Shown: positions 14,734 through 23,241, counted from the first letter of the stretch. The stretch is 64,000 bases of DNA from Leptolyngbya sp. FACHB-36 (GCF_014695955.1 NZ_JACJPG010000189.1:1-64000), one strand, 5' to 3'. Program-made: numbers and translations. Notes: generated by a model from the letters alone, not told the origin.

Positions 14734-16310
14734 TGCTGCACGGCCTCCTTCATCTTAGGGGTAGGCGCACCACTCGGAGTACTGCGGTCACGGACGTTGA
14801 CGAGGACAGGATGACGTAGGATGTCTTGGGCGGAGGCAATGATTGCTCGTCCTCTTGCCATCTTCGGAATGCGGTCAATCACAGGCTGGGGTAAATCGCC
14901 CATCGTCCCTGAGACAACCTTGAGGTCATCTGGGTCGAGCGCAAATACGACGCGAGTGTTGCAGACCGTCAAGGTTTGTTTGTCCATTGATGCTGGGCTT
15001 TGAGTAATCAAGACGACACCGACTGCATCATGGCGACCCGTGCGAATTAGCTGCCGCATAACCTGAGTGGTAGGGGTGGACTCTCCACCCCCTGGAAGAA
15101 AGAAGTGCGCCTCGTCAAGAACAAAGAGGAATGGCGGCAGTTTTTCCTTCTGCCTCAGCACTTGTAGGACGCGAGCAGCAGCACCGACAACTAGGTTGCG
15201 GTTGCCTTGTGCTAAATGCCCCACAAAGATATTGACGATGGGTTTAGTGATGAGATCTTCGACCCATGCTCCCAAAGATTCCACTAGAAGTAGGCTGCGC
15301 TCAAAAGCAGCCTTTACCCGCTTAATGGCTCGCCCTCCAACAGGTTCTTGTCCGTTCTCCCCCGCAACAAGACGAATTTCAGCATAGAGTCGTTCAATTG
15401 GAATATTGACTGTGCCAGTCTCCTTCAGGCTCTCAATTGCTTCTGTGTAGATCACATCGTAGGCATCTGAGACAAGGTCGATGTGCTGGTCCGTCAAGGT
15501 TGGAACAAAATCTAGAAACTCCTTGCGCCCAATAATACTATAGGGAACCTTGAAATCTTGACCAGCCCTCAGATTCGCCCCCTTTAAACTCTCAGTTGCT
15601 GGAACCAGATCGCCCAGAATGTCGATGGCGATAATGGGAATTCGGTACCGTGTAATCTCCTCAACCATCACGCCACAGAAGTGACTTTTGCCCACACCTG
15701 TCTTGCCAAGAACTGCCATGTGACGGGGTAGCACATCCATTGGCAAACAAAATTGCAGCTTGTGCCCACCTGTTTCAATGTGCCCAATGGACAATCCATC
15801 CTCGTTAGGCTTAGGTGTTTTAAGAATGTCAGGAAGAGCGCTAGTAGGTAATTCATAAACCGCCATTCCTGTTTGAGGCAGTACCTCTGGGTCTCGGATA
15901 TCAACTTGGTCGTCCTTTTGGTCGTCCTTCAGTCGCAACTGACCTAAAATCTCAATATTCATGACACGAGTGACATGAGGTGCAAGTTCTGAGGGACGGG
16001 GCGTTCTCGGCACTGCTTGATAAGCTTGGTCTTTCTGAAGTCGAGACGGCTCGGCTCTGGGGTTCTCTTCAAGCCCCTCAACAATCCGTCCGTAGTGCGC
16101 CATTGTTGGCTCCTCACTACCAATGAGAACAAAGGTTCCTAAACGTGGTTGCTTACCAGCGTTGACATGAAAGGGAGCAGCATCAAAGCTGGGAGAGCCT
16201 GTAAAGGGAGAGGAGGAGGTTGTACCAATACTTGTTGCTGGAGCAACACCCAAGTGAGCAAGCAATGTAGCCTGGGGCTGCGGAGCAGGAGGAGTAGCTA
16301 TACTTCTCAT
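14715..16310 (-). CDS. herA: HerA-family DNA translocase ATPase
   Basis: 531 residues. An N-terminal HAS-barrel-like part (MAHYGRIVEGLEENPRAE, about residues 90-107) precedes the ATPase. Walker A GKTGVGKS lies at about 204-211, Walker B FLFVLDEAHFF at about 394-404, and VVLITQSPASMD fits the sensor strand. HerA forms hexamers that pump double-stranded DNA and couple to a nuclease. The first 60 residues are Pro/Ser/Thr-rich and low complexity. The stop overlaps the nuclease-like gene, and the start is preceded by the repeated GCGAAATAT motif. It is the likely motor of a methylation-guarded defence module. Confidence 0.88.
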   Translation of the reverse strand: MRSIATPPAPQPQATLLAHLGVAPATSIGTTSSSPFTGSPSFDAAPFHVNAGKQPRLGTFVLIGSEEPTMAHYGRIVEGLEENPRAEPSRLQKDQAYQAVPRTPRPSELAPHVTRVMNIEILGQLRLKDDQKDDQVDIRDPEVLPQTGMAVYELPTSALPDILKTPKPNEDGLSIGHIETGGHKLQFCLPMDVLPRHMAVLGKTGVGKSHFCGVMVEEITRYRIPIIAIDILGDLVPATESLKGANLRAGQDFKVPYSIIGRKEFLDFVPTLTDQHIDLVSDAYDVIYTEAIESLKETGTVNIPIERLYAEIRLVAGENGQEPVGGRAIKRVKAAFERSLLLVESLGAWVEDLITKPIVNIFVGHLAQGNRNLVVGAAARVLQVLRQKEKLPPFLFVLDEAHFFLPGGGESTPTTQVMRQLIRTGRHDAVGVVLITQSPASMDKQTLTVCNTRVVFALDPDDLKVVSGTMGDLPQPVIDRIPKMARGRAIIASAQDILRHPVLVNVRDRSTPSGAPTPKMKEAVQQWRQNH

Positions 16311-16319
16311 ATCGTTTTC

Positions 16320-16353
16320 GCGAAATATCTTCGTTTAATAGTATGCGAAATAT
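16320..16353. promoter_or_regulatory. Repeated GCGAAATAT upstream of herA
   Basis: GCGAAATAT occurs at 16320-16328 and 16345-16353, within 50 bases upstream of the herA start. The two copies are 25 bases apart and the surrounding sequence is AT-rich, so this is the probable herA promoter/operator. From here to about 16500 I see no other gene. Confidence 0.45.
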
Positions 16354-16500
16354 TTTGCGAACTGGCAAGGGTACGTCATAAAGATTTTGATAAATCTTAA
16401 AGTTGAGGCAGAACCCCAAAGATTGCAGCCGCTTGCTTAAAGGATTGGCACATCAATCCTTCTACTCAGTTCGACGATGTAGTCTGTGAATTCTTCTACC

Positions 16501-16620
16501 GTGAAGAAAATCAACAGAAGCGATGTCCAAAAGTTGGAGATTATTAGGAGAGGTGATTTCGCAAAGTTGCTAATTGAAATAGAAAACGCAACCGATTCGA
16601 TATTCTCAGAGGGGGTATAG
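16501..16620 (+). CDS. Possible 39-residue small protein
   Basis: A GTG at 16501 opens a frame to TAG 16618-16620. The product is charged and helical (MKKINRSDVQKLEIIRRG start, ending in IENATDSIFSEGV). An in-frame GTG at 16486 is also possible. The ORF ends eight bases before the glycosylase start, which would fit a short operon. The ribosome-binding site is poor and there is no recognised family, so this is tentative. Confidence 0.25.
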   Translation: MKKINRSDVQKLEIIRRGDFAKLLIEIENATDSIFSEGV

Positions 16621-16627
16621 AGAAATT

Positions 16628-17248
16628 GTGCAATTTAGTGAACCTTTGCTATCAATTGAAGCCTTGTGGCTTAGCCGTCAATCAACTCAGATAGCTCCTG
16701 ATTTGATTGGATGCACTTTAGTACGCCAGACGTCAAATGCAGAGGTATGGCGTGGGGTGATTGTCGAGACGGAAGCTTACGAGCCTGACGATCCTGCAAT
16801 GCACGCCTACCAGCGCCGAACGGTTCGTAATCAGGTGATGTTTGCTTCAGCGGGCCATGCCTACGTTTACCGAATCTACGGTTATTACCACTGCCTTAAT
16901 GTTGTAACCGACCAGGAGGGCATTGCCAGTTCAGTCTTGATTCGTGCTCTTGAACTAGAGCAAATTCCACCTTGGGTTGATCTTCAACAGGAACCCAAGT
17001 CCCATCGCGTTGCAGCGGGGCCAGGAAAGCTTTGTCTTGCCCTAAAAATTGACCAGAGCTTGAACAGCACACTGCTTCAGCCAGGGCAACCCTTGTGGCT
17101 CGAACACCGCGAACCGCAATTTCAGCAGCAGTTAGAGAGCGGACAACTCACCTTGACCCAAACCACTCGCATCGGTTTAACAAAGGGTGTTGATCTGCCT
17201 CGTCGCTGGTACTTGTCGAGCAGCGCGGCTGTTTCCAAAAAAGGCTAG
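16628..17248 (+). CDS. mpg: DNA-3-methyladenine glycosylase (AAG/MPG family)
   Basis: 206 residues from a GTG start. It matches the AAG family throughout: LIGCTLVR, the active-site region VETEAYEPDDPAMHAY (residues 46-61, Glu as general base), RNQVMFASAGHAYVYRIYGYYHCLNVV (61-93 region with the intercalating Tyr), and AAGPGKLCLAL. It removes alkylated purines such as 3-methyladenine and hypoxanthine from DNA by base flipping. Length is normal for the family, so it appears intact. It lies next to two broken chromosomal-type genes, suggesting a relic of ordinary cyanobacterial DNA between mobile modules. Confidence 0.93.
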   Translation: MQFSEPLLSIEALWLSRQSTQIAPDLIGCTLVRQTSNAEVWRGVIVETEAYEPDDPAMHAYQRRTVRNQVMFASAGHAYVYRIYGYYHCLNVVTDQEGIASSVLIRALELEQIPPWVDLQQEPKSHRVAAGPGKLCLALKIDQSLNSTLLQPGQPLWLEHREPQFQQQLESGQLTLTQTTRIGLTKGVDLPRRWYLSSSAAVSKKG

Positions 17249-17270
17249 AGACTTCAGTAGAAGCAGAGCA

Positions 17271-17564
17271 TCAGCATGAAGCGATATCTGGATTCAGCAC
17301 TGTTCCGCACCAAGCGTCCAGCGTCGTTTCCAATGTATAACCGACCTCCTCACAAAACTCTTCAATCGATGCCCACTCCTGAAAGCTTTGAGTGTCCATC
17401 ACTGATCTGTCGTCACGCAGAACGTAGGCAGTGAAGTCGGTGAGGCTAATTGTGAATAGCGTGTTGGGTAAAATGTGTTTGAGACGAATTGGCTCCCATG
17501 TATCGATTTCATCGGCGAGGACGCCGGAAGCAGGCGAGATAAGTGTGTGGGATTGCAGCATCAT
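17271..17564 (-). CDS. Small hypothetical protein
   Basis: 97 residues, mixed alpha/beta, acidic, with TLFTISLTDFTAYVLRDDRS and a Glu-rich helix EWASIEEFCEEVGYTLE. There is no signal peptide or membrane segment. It is convergent with the glycosylase gene and separated by 22 bases. The family is not recognised. Confidence 0.5.
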   Translation of the reverse strand: MMLQSHTLISPASGVLADEIDTWEPIRLKHILPNTLFTISLTDFTAYVLRDDRSVMDTQSFQEWASIEEFCEEVGYTLETTLDAWCGTVLNPDIASC

Positions 17565-17668
17565 AGATAAGGTGATGGTTCGAGTGTAGAGACCATTTGG
17601 AGAGATCGATTGCAGTGCTTCGATGGGTCGCGCTATATCAACTTTAGAATCATGGCTTGGAGACTTTC

Positions 17669-17966
17669 ATGAGCAGTTTGACAGACGGAGTAGCAGCTTA
17701 CCAATCCGGTGATTATGCAGAAGAAGCATTGCGGTAGTTGTCACCGTGTGCCGAACAGGGGAATGCTCGGCACACTCTACCAGTTGGGACTGGGCGTTGA
17801 CCACGACCTAGAGGTAGCAGTGTATTGGTATAGGCTTGCTTCAGATCAAGGCGAGTGCGTGGCCTCGAACAATCTCGCCAGCATTTATGCCACAGAGCCA
17901 GAGCGAGCTAAGCGATATTACAACAAAGCGAGATCTCAAGGGTTTGAACACACACCCCAAGCGTAA
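17669..17966 (+). pseudogene. Broken Sel1-repeat (SLR) protein gene
   Basis: ATG 17669 opens MSSLTDGVAAYQSGDYAEEA, a typical start of cyanobacterial Sel1/TPR-like proteins, but the frame hits TAG soon after (ALR-stop). Reading through gives CAEQGNAR, the expected end of the first repeat. A frameshift then leads to a second frame with LYQLGLGVDHDLEVAVYWY, RLASDQGE and NNLASIYA, the next Sel1 repeats. Thus one nonsense codon and one frameshift separate homologous pieces. The intact downstream piece (17709-17966, 85 codons) could still be translated, but the gene as a whole looks dead. Confidence 0.75.
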
Positions 17967-17980
17967 GTAGATTTCACTCG

Positions 17981-18543
17981 TCATCGAGCCTGATTATCTT
18001 CAGCGTAGGGCAGTGACTCGCAAGCAACCCCATCCCCATCTCTATCCAACCCATGCGGATCTCCAGGGCTGCCATCAAGCACTTGTTGCGCCTGCTGCTG
18101 GGTCGAAAAAACAGAGCAGTTGACGTTTCGAGTCCGCCTTCTGGGTGCTGACGCTCCGATTAGGGGTGTCCCTGTCAGGGTGGATCGTCTCGTCCCGTCC
18201 GGCCATAGCAATCTGCCACCACGCGCAAGGCGACCGCTACATCTCTGGGCAGCAGTTGAGTAAGTCGCGAGGCGGCAGCTTGTCCTCCAGGCTGGTCAGA
18301 TTCCAGTGCATCGACACAGGCAAGCCGGACGATAATGGGTTGAGTTGCCCCTGCTGTGCGAACGCGCAAAGTGTCGCCATCACCCGTCGAAACGACCTGT
18401 GCGCTTCTGAGGTTTGGCGAACGCTGAGCAATCTGGGTTGGGGCGGTCAGCGGAGTGGAGGGTTGAGCGAGGCAGGCAGAACAACTCGCGACTAGCAGGA
18501 GCGAAGTAAGGTAAGCTGAGCCTGGTCTCGGTTTGAGGTACAT
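17981..18543 (-). pseudogene. Broken thermonuclease (SNase) with Excalibur tail
   Basis: The 5' piece (18543 down to 18175) has a signal peptide (YLTSLLLVASCSACLAQ), then the SNase fold: VVSTGDGDTLRV, VRLACVDALES and DCYGRT, which hold the usual Asp, Arg and Glu active-site positions. The frame then ends at GRDDPP-stop. The 3' piece in another frame (18211 down to 17981) holds the Excalibur calcium-binding motif DRDGDGVACESL. The middle of the nuclease, normally about 45 residues between YGRT and the Cys before the Excalibur domain, is absent. So an internal deletion with a frameshift has inactivated a secreted nuclease. Confidence 0.75.
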
Positions 18544-18630
18544 TTGTTTTCTTCTTTGTAGTCATCTCTACGAAGCAAAGGTACCTTCAGGCAAGCGTTT
18601 TAGCTTTGTTCGCTGTAGATAACCTTTCCC

Positions 18631-19014
18631 TCACGATCGCGCTAGCAATCGCCGCATGAACTCATCTTGTGCGGCAACAAGTTCGGACTGGGCGACTGAA
18701 TTGTTGGGGTAGTCGAACGCCCGCGCTAAATCCTGTAGGGGAGACTGCCGAATATGCTTCAGCAGCAGCAGGGTTAAGTAAGTGGGTCCTGGTTCCGCAT
18801 CCTGCGCCATCTCCTCGATCGTCTTGTGCAGGTCTGCTACCGTGTAGCGCTCAGCGAGACTTTGAGCGCGGAAACCGTGAGAGACGCGATCACAGCCAAC
18901 AACCCCTAACGCCGCGTGCCCTTTCGAGTGAATGCCGTCAAGCGAACTGTCTGCCCATGTCCGCAGCAAGAAAGTTAAATCCTCGACACTGTAGAGGGGG
19001 ATGAAGGGTGCCAT
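18631..19014 (-). CDS. Hypothetical protein
   Basis: 127 residues, mostly helical, with TVADLHKTIEEMAQDAEPGPTY and LQDLARAFDYPNNSVAQSE. There is no membrane segment. It is transcribed alone on the minus strand, divergent from the RHH-like gene at 19149. I do not recognise the family; the helical C-terminus might mediate protein contacts. Confidence 0.5.
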   Translation of the reverse strand: MAPFIPLYSVEDLTFLLRTWADSSLDGIHSKGHAALGVVGCDRVSHGFRAQSLAERYTVADLHKTIEEMAQDAEPGPTYLTLLLLKHIRQSPLQDLARAFDYPNNSVAQSELVAAQDEFMRRLLARS

Positions 19015-19119
19015 GAGATCGTCCTCAACTGTTTCAATTACAGTCTACAACCGTAATTCGCACTCCTACCCTATACTAAATAGAATCAGGGATGGTCTTG
19101 GCGACCACACACGTTCTGA

Positions 19120-19141
19120 GCCGCTCTTGGGCGGCTTTTTT
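19120..19141 (+). terminator. Short intrinsic terminator just before an ATG
   Basis: GCCGCT-CTTG-GGCGGC (19120-19135) forms a six-pair stem followed by TTTTTT (19136-19141). It lies only seven bases before ATG 19149, so a transcript of the downstream gene starting upstream would have to pass through it. It may act as an attenuator. Confidence 0.6.
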
Positions 19142-19148
19142 GCTGCCT

Positions 19149-19610
19149 ATGTCCCCGAAATCAAAAAATCGACGCCTTAATCTCAGAGTCTCCCTGCCGG
19201 TATACAACCAGTTGAAAGCTGAGTTGCAGTTTCTCGACTTAGACTCGCGCCTAACTTGGATTGAGGAAACGCATATCCTCACCTGCTCAGACTTCCTAAG
19301 ATCGACGATCGCCGCTTTTGTCCGTCGCTACCTGGATCAGGGAGTTGTAATCGAAGCAGAACTAGATGCTGAGACAACCTCGGTGCCGTTCTATCTCGAT
19401 CGCACCTCTGAAGGGCTCTGGAACACGGCAATTCAACAGGGCATTGCTGTCTCTTACAACCAGCTCGCGGATTTTGCGCTGCTGGACTACTTCGATCGAC
19501 AGGCTAAAATCGCTGCCTCCCTGCGACAGGACGCGCTGCTGTACAAAAATCAAATCCTCTCTGGTAACTTGTCTGAACTGAGGCGCACCCTACTTGAAAC
19601 ATCGATCTGA
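19149..19610 (+). CDS. RHH-like DNA-binding protein
   Basis: 153 residues from ATG 19149, chosen because the longer frame from 19092 would run through the terminator hairpin. The N-terminus is basic (MSPKSKNRRLNLRV) and followed by SLPVYNQLKAELQFL and a helix DFLRSTIAAFVRRYL, resembling an RHH domain with a long insertion. The rest is acidic and helical. It overlaps the next gene by 17 bases. It may be a regulator of the phage or island; the partner is unknown. Confidence 0.55.
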   Translation: MSPKSKNRRLNLRVSLPVYNQLKAELQFLDLDSRLTWIEETHILTCSDFLRSTIAAFVRRYLDQGVVIEAELDAETTSVPFYLDRTSEGLWNTAIQQGIAVSYNQLADFALLDYFDRQAKIAASLRQDALLYKNQILSGNLSELRRTLLETSI

Positions 19611-20073
19611 GACTTACTTTTCCTGGGGTTGGACACCCTACCAAGTCGCTCAACAGGAGCGGCAGTCCTCCCCGCTAATCCTGCCGGATGCTCCAATGTC
19701 CGGATCGAGTGATGCCGCGCTCGTCCACTTCGCTAGTTTCGATGCCGTCGGGCAGGAACGTAACTGGCTGTGGCTGTTTCATTCAGAGGCTGAGGCGATG
19801 GCTCTAAGATGCCTCCCGCAGTTTGCTCAAGGCAAGGAAATCGACCTGATTGAGACGACTATTCCTCCTGATCAACCTGGACAACCTCAACAGATCTATT
19901 TGCAGTGCGTTCCAAGAACGTGGTTGCTCAACCTACCGCTTGCTGAATCTGGAATAAGCGAGGTGTGGTTAGGCTTCGATTACAAGAAGTACGCATGGGA
20001 TCGACTGCTAGAGGTGTCGTGCGATCGGCTAGCGATCGATGAGTTCCTGACGCTGCTGCGACAGACTGCGTAG
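19594..20073 (+). CDS. Hypothetical protein
   Basis: 159 residues from a TTG start overlapping the previous gene. It contains an aromatic-rich stretch (RNWLWLFHSEAEAMALRCL) and alternating strands near the end (VWLGFDYKKYAWDRLLEVS). There are no membrane segments and no recognised domain. Its 3' end overlaps the opposing minus-strand ORF by about 146 bases, so one of the two 3' ends may be misread. Confidence 0.5.
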   Translation: MKHRSETYFSWGWTPYQVAQQERQSSPLILPDAPMSGSSDAALVHFASFDAVGQERNWLWLFHSEAEAMALRCLPQFAQGKEIDLIETTIPPDQPGQPQQIYLQCVPRTWLLNLPLAESGISEVWLGFDYKKYAWDRLLEVSCDRLAIDEFLTLLRQTA

Positions 20074-20410
20074 CTGCACAGTCGTCGTCGATGACAAGTC
20101 GGTGTTTGACGGTTGGCACGTCGATCGACACTAACAGAGTTCCACAGAGCCACTCCAGAAATAGGGCGACATAAACCGGGAACTGATGCTGATACCAGTG
20201 GGCAACGCGGGCGCTATACCGACCCGCGAGACGGGCAGCGGTTATCAGGTAAGGGTAGGTGAATTTGCCAACCTTCTGACAAACGATCTGGACTCGATCG
20301 GCTACATACTGCCACTCATCCAGGCAGCGATCGAAGTCGCGACCGAAAGCACCGTGAGCAAATTCGTTGATGTAGAGAGTGTGGGCAGCGTTGATGGTTG
20401 CAACAAACAT
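19928..20410 (-). CDS. Hypothetical minus-strand protein overlapping its neighbour
   Basis: 160 residues from ATG 20410. It starts MFVATINAAHTLYINEFAHGA and continues with CLDEWQYVADRVQIVCQKVGKF, which has the balanced composition of a real protein. The last 50 residues lie antisense to the 19594 gene and are low in complexity, which may mean the true gene ends earlier in an ancestral form. The 24-bp palindrome at 20485 lies between this gene and the divergent RHH gene and may control both. Confidence 0.4.
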   Translation of the reverse strand: MFVATINAAHTLYINEFAHGAFGRDFDRCLDEWQYVADRVQIVCQKVGKFTYPYLITAARLAGRYSARVAHWYQHQFPVYVALFLEWLCGTLLVSIDVPTVKHRLVIDDDCAATQSVAAASGTHRSLADRTTPLAVDPMRTSCNRSLTTPRLFQIQQAVG

Positions 20411-20484
20411 GGATGATTCTCCAAAAAACCTCAGACAGCGGGTGAGGTAGTTCCCGTGAGACGTGATGCGTGTCTCTAGGGTTA

Positions 20485-20508
20485 GAATAGCGCGTATACG
20501 CACTATTC
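20485..20508. promoter_or_regulatory. 24-bp palindromic operator
   Basis: GAATAGCGCGTATACGCACTATTC is self-complementary except for one symmetric pair. It ends nine bases before the ATG of the RHH gene at 20518, so a bound protein would block transcription or early translation. The expected reading is autoregulation by the RHH protein, the first gene of the phage block. Confidence 0.75.
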
Positions 20509-20517
20509 TGTCAAGAG

Positions 20518-20745
20518 ATGCCATTAAAAGATTTTGAATTTAAGGGAATTGGACTGGGCACCAAGCACGACACCGCTCCTGTCAGTGTCAAGGTTCCGCC
20601 AGAGATCGCGGCGATTCTGCAAGACAAAACGAAGATCCCCGATCGCTCCAGCTTCATTCGAGCAGCGATCATTGAGAAGTTGGTGCGAGATGGTCTGCTT
20701 GATGGTGGAACCTTGGTTCCCCAAAACGATACCTCTGAGGCGTAA
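20518..20745 (+). CDS. Ribbon-helix-helix regulator at the head of the phage block
   Basis: 75 residues. After an 18-residue tail comes an RHH core: the strand APVSVKVPPE, helix 1 IAAILQDKTK and helix 2 DRSSFIRAAIIEKLVRDGLL. CopG/Arc-type proteins bind palindromes as paired dimers, and a 24-bp palindrome lies directly upstream. It stands two bases ahead of the small terminase gene, so it is likely an autorepressor that gates the packaging operon. Confidence 0.75.
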   Translation: MPLKDFEFKGIGLGTKHDTAPVSVKVPPEIAAILQDKTKIPDRSSFIRAAIIEKLVRDGLLDGGTLVPQNDTSEA

Positions 20746-20747
20746 AA

Positions 20748-21347
20748 ATGGAACACTGGACCCAGCAAGACTGCGAGAAACGGTACGTTGAAGGCGAGGA
20801 AATCACGCTAAAGGAACTCGTGGACCTTAGCAAGGTTCCACTGAGCACCTTGAAGAAGTGGTGCGCTAAAGGGAATTGGAAAACTGCCCGCAGCAATTTC
20901 CAAAGGCAGTTGACGCAGCAGACTCGCGAGAAGACGATCGAGAAGACCAGCGATCGGCTCAGTGATGAACTGTCCGAACTCACACTAGAACATATCGAGG
21001 CGTATCGAATTTGCCGTTTGATTGCGAGTATTAAAGGTAAGCACGCGCTGAAAAAACTTGAGGCGGCGTTCCCTGCCTCAGATGAAGAATCTGATGATCC
21101 AATAGCGGCAGAGTTTGCCGAAACGCGGAAGAGTGAGGCACTCAAGGCGATCGACGTGAGTGTCCTGAACTTTCTCAGCCTCGTCATTGATCGCTCTGTT
21201 CGAGGGGAACGGCTCGCCGCCGGACTCGACTACGAGAATCTGAACAAGGCAATGGCGACAATCGAGCAAGCTGGAATGCAGGCAGTAGTTAAAGACAATG
21301 CGCTTCTCACGAAACTCGTTACTGCTCAAGCACGCCAAGAACGTTAA
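20748..21347 (+). CDS. terS: Phage terminase small subunit (probable)
   Basis: 199 residues. A helix-turn-helix is visible at about residues 18-44 (ITLKELVDLSKVPLSTLKKW), followed by long charged helices (TREKTIEKTSDRLSDELSELTLEHIEAY). The fold, length and position directly ahead of the large subunit, with a 50-base overlap, fit TerS, which recognises the phage pac/cos site and hands DNA to TerL. GAGG precedes the ATG. Sequence evidence is general and context does most of the work. Confidence 0.75.
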   Translation: MEHWTQQDCEKRYVEGEEITLKELVDLSKVPLSTLKKWCAKGNWKTARSNFQRQLTQQTREKTIEKTSDRLSDELSELTLEHIEAYRICRLIASIKGKHALKKLEAAFPASDEESDDPIAAEFAETRKSEALKAIDVSVLNFLSLVIDRSVRGERLAAGLDYENLNKAMATIEQAGMQAVVKDNALLTKLVTAQARQER

Positions 21348-23241
21348 GGTTCTTTCAGCGATCGCAGAGTCCCAGTTCACCTCGGCAGACAACGGCTATC
21401 CTTGGCGTGACGAAGACAGCGATTTGTTCGCTCCAAAGTCACTTGATCGCTTCCTGTTTGAAGAATTGGGAATTCGGCTCTATCCCAAACAAGAAGAGGA
21501 TCTGAGCGCAATTCTCGGCACCGACCCTAAGCGCGTATTTGACGCAGGGACAGGGCTACCGCAGCAAGGTATTCTCGCCTACGGCAAAGGCTCCGGCAAA
21601 GACTTCATTGTCTCGTGCGTTATGCTCTGGGGCTGCCATGTGCTGCTGTGCCTCAAGAATCCTGCCCGCTATCTAGGTCAGGCGGATGGAGAAAACATCG
21701 ACGTGTTGACGGTTGCCTACTCCCTAACTCAGGCAACCACGGTTCTGTTTTTCAAAATCAAGGCACGCCTGAAAGCCTGTGGCTGGTTTCGATCAGCGAT
21801 CGCGGAGTTGGTTCCGTCTATTCCGCCAGAGCGCTACCTAAAAGATGGCAATGGATTCGTTGGAACGGACTCGATTCACTTTCCTGGCAACCTGCGGCTG
21901 TGGTCAGTCCCTGCAACGGATGCCGCAGAAGGTAAGAACCCGATTCTCTGGGCTGCGGACGAGATCTCCGCGTTTTCGTCTCCGGTACGGATGAACCAAG
22001 CGAAGCACATCTATGACATTCTGACTTCTTCCGCTCGCACTCGCTTCGACGATCGTTGGAAAGGTTTTGTCATCAGCTACCCACGCCACAAAGAAGATTT
22101 TCTGATGCAGTTGATTCGGAGCGTGCAGCTAGGTCAGGCATCAGATACTTATGCTGTGGTTCGATCGTCCTGGGAGGTCAACCCCTCGATTACTCGCGAG
22201 AGCTTGCAGGTAGACTACGATCGCGACCCCGAAGGCGCTGCCTGCCGCTACGAGTGCAAACCGCCTGCTGCGGTTGATGCCTACTTCCGCTCTCCAGAAC
22301 TGCTGCTGCTGCACGCCTCTGGTGCGCCCATTGACTTGTTGACACAGTATCTAGATTTGCCGGACGACGTGCTCCATGTGATCGCGGAACTGGGGCAATC
22401 ACCTCTCCTCGAAACCGACGATTGGGGTGATCCAATCCTCGATCGACGCGGCTTCCCGAAGCTCGCCCCCTGGTTCCGTGGGCAGTCCGATCCATCTGGG
22501 CAGCCCTACGAATATTGGGTGCATGTGGATTTGGGACTGACAAACGATGCAGCAGGATTTGCGATCGGGCATCTCCATCAGTCGCCGCTTGGTCTGCAAC
22601 CTGTCATCGATCTGGCGTTTCGCTGGACTGCCAACCACTTCCGTGAGTTTGGGGAGATTCATCGGCAGGCGTGGTTCTTCGACACTGTTGATCAAACCGA
22701 GTTGGTAAGTGCGGCAGAAATCGACATCCGCACGGTCCGCGAGTTCCTCTTCTTTCTCCGGCAGGCACGCGGCTTCAATTTGGCGCTGGTCACGTTTGAC
22801 GGGTTTAACTCTGCTGAAACAATGCAGGAACTTCGCAAGCGTGATGTCCCGGTAGGATCGCACACCGTTGACAAGTCGGATTACGACGAATTTAAGGGAC
22901 TGGTCTACGATCGCCGCCTCCGCTACTACGCCTACCCAATCTTGATCAGAGAGTCCTACAAACTCCAGATCGTAAATGGCTCCAAAGTTGATGCCCCGCG
23001 CACCAAGACCAAGGTAGGGGATAGGGAAGGTAAAACCGACAGCCACAAAGATGTGAGTGACGCAGCAGCAGCGATCGTGGCGCGGATGGCGCGGTTAAAA
23101 GATGAGTCCGTCGAGTTCTACCAGATGCCACCTGTCGAGTCTTTGTTTGAGCGATCGATTGGACCAATCCAAATTGAAGCTAGCGCTGAATCAATTAGTG
23201 CGGCTCAGAAGTCGATTTTGCAAGCGTTTTTCGATGGTTAG
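21298..23241 (+). CDS. terL: Phage terminase large subunit
   Basis: 647 residues. N-terminal ATPase: Walker A YGKGSGKD (about 94-102) and Walker B ILWAADEIS (about 217-225). C-terminal RNase-H-like nuclease: YWVHVDLGLTNDAAG (Asp about 410), LVTFDGFNS, and HKDVSDAAAAI, giving the three acidic metal ligands. TerL cuts concatemeric phage DNA and drives it into the prohead through the portal. Length is within the family range, so it looks complete. The start at 21298 overlaps terS; later starts are possible because the first 20 residues are not distinctive. Confidence 0.93.
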   Translation: MRFSRNSLLLKHAKNVKVLSAIAESQFTSADNGYPWRDEDSDLFAPKSLDRFLFEELGIRLYPKQEEDLSAILGTDPKRVFDAGTGLPQQGILAYGKGSGKDFIVSCVMLWGCHVLLCLKNPARYLGQADGENIDVLTVAYSLTQATTVLFFKIKARLKACGWFRSAIAELVPSIPPERYLKDGNGFVGTDSIHFPGNLRLWSVPATDAAEGKNPILWAADEISAFSSPVRMNQAKHIYDILTSSARTRFDDRWKGFVISYPRHKEDFLMQLIRSVQLGQASDTYAVVRSSWEVNPSITRESLQVDYDRDPEGAACRYECKPPAAVDAYFRSPELLLLHASGAPIDLLTQYLDLPDDVLHVIAELGQSPLLETDDWGDPILDRRGFPKLAPWFRGQSDPSGQPYEYWVHVDLGLTNDAAGFAIGHLHQSPLGLQPVIDLAFRWTANHFREFGEIHRQAWFFDTVDQTELVSAAEIDIRTVREFLFFLRQARGFNLALVTFDGFNSAETMQELRKRDVPVGSHTVDKSDYDEFKGLVYDRRLRYYAYPILIRESYKLQIVNGSKVDAPRTKTKVGDREGKTDSHKDVSDAAAAIVARMARLKDESVEFYQMPPVESLFERSIGPIQIEASAESISAAQKSILQAFFDG

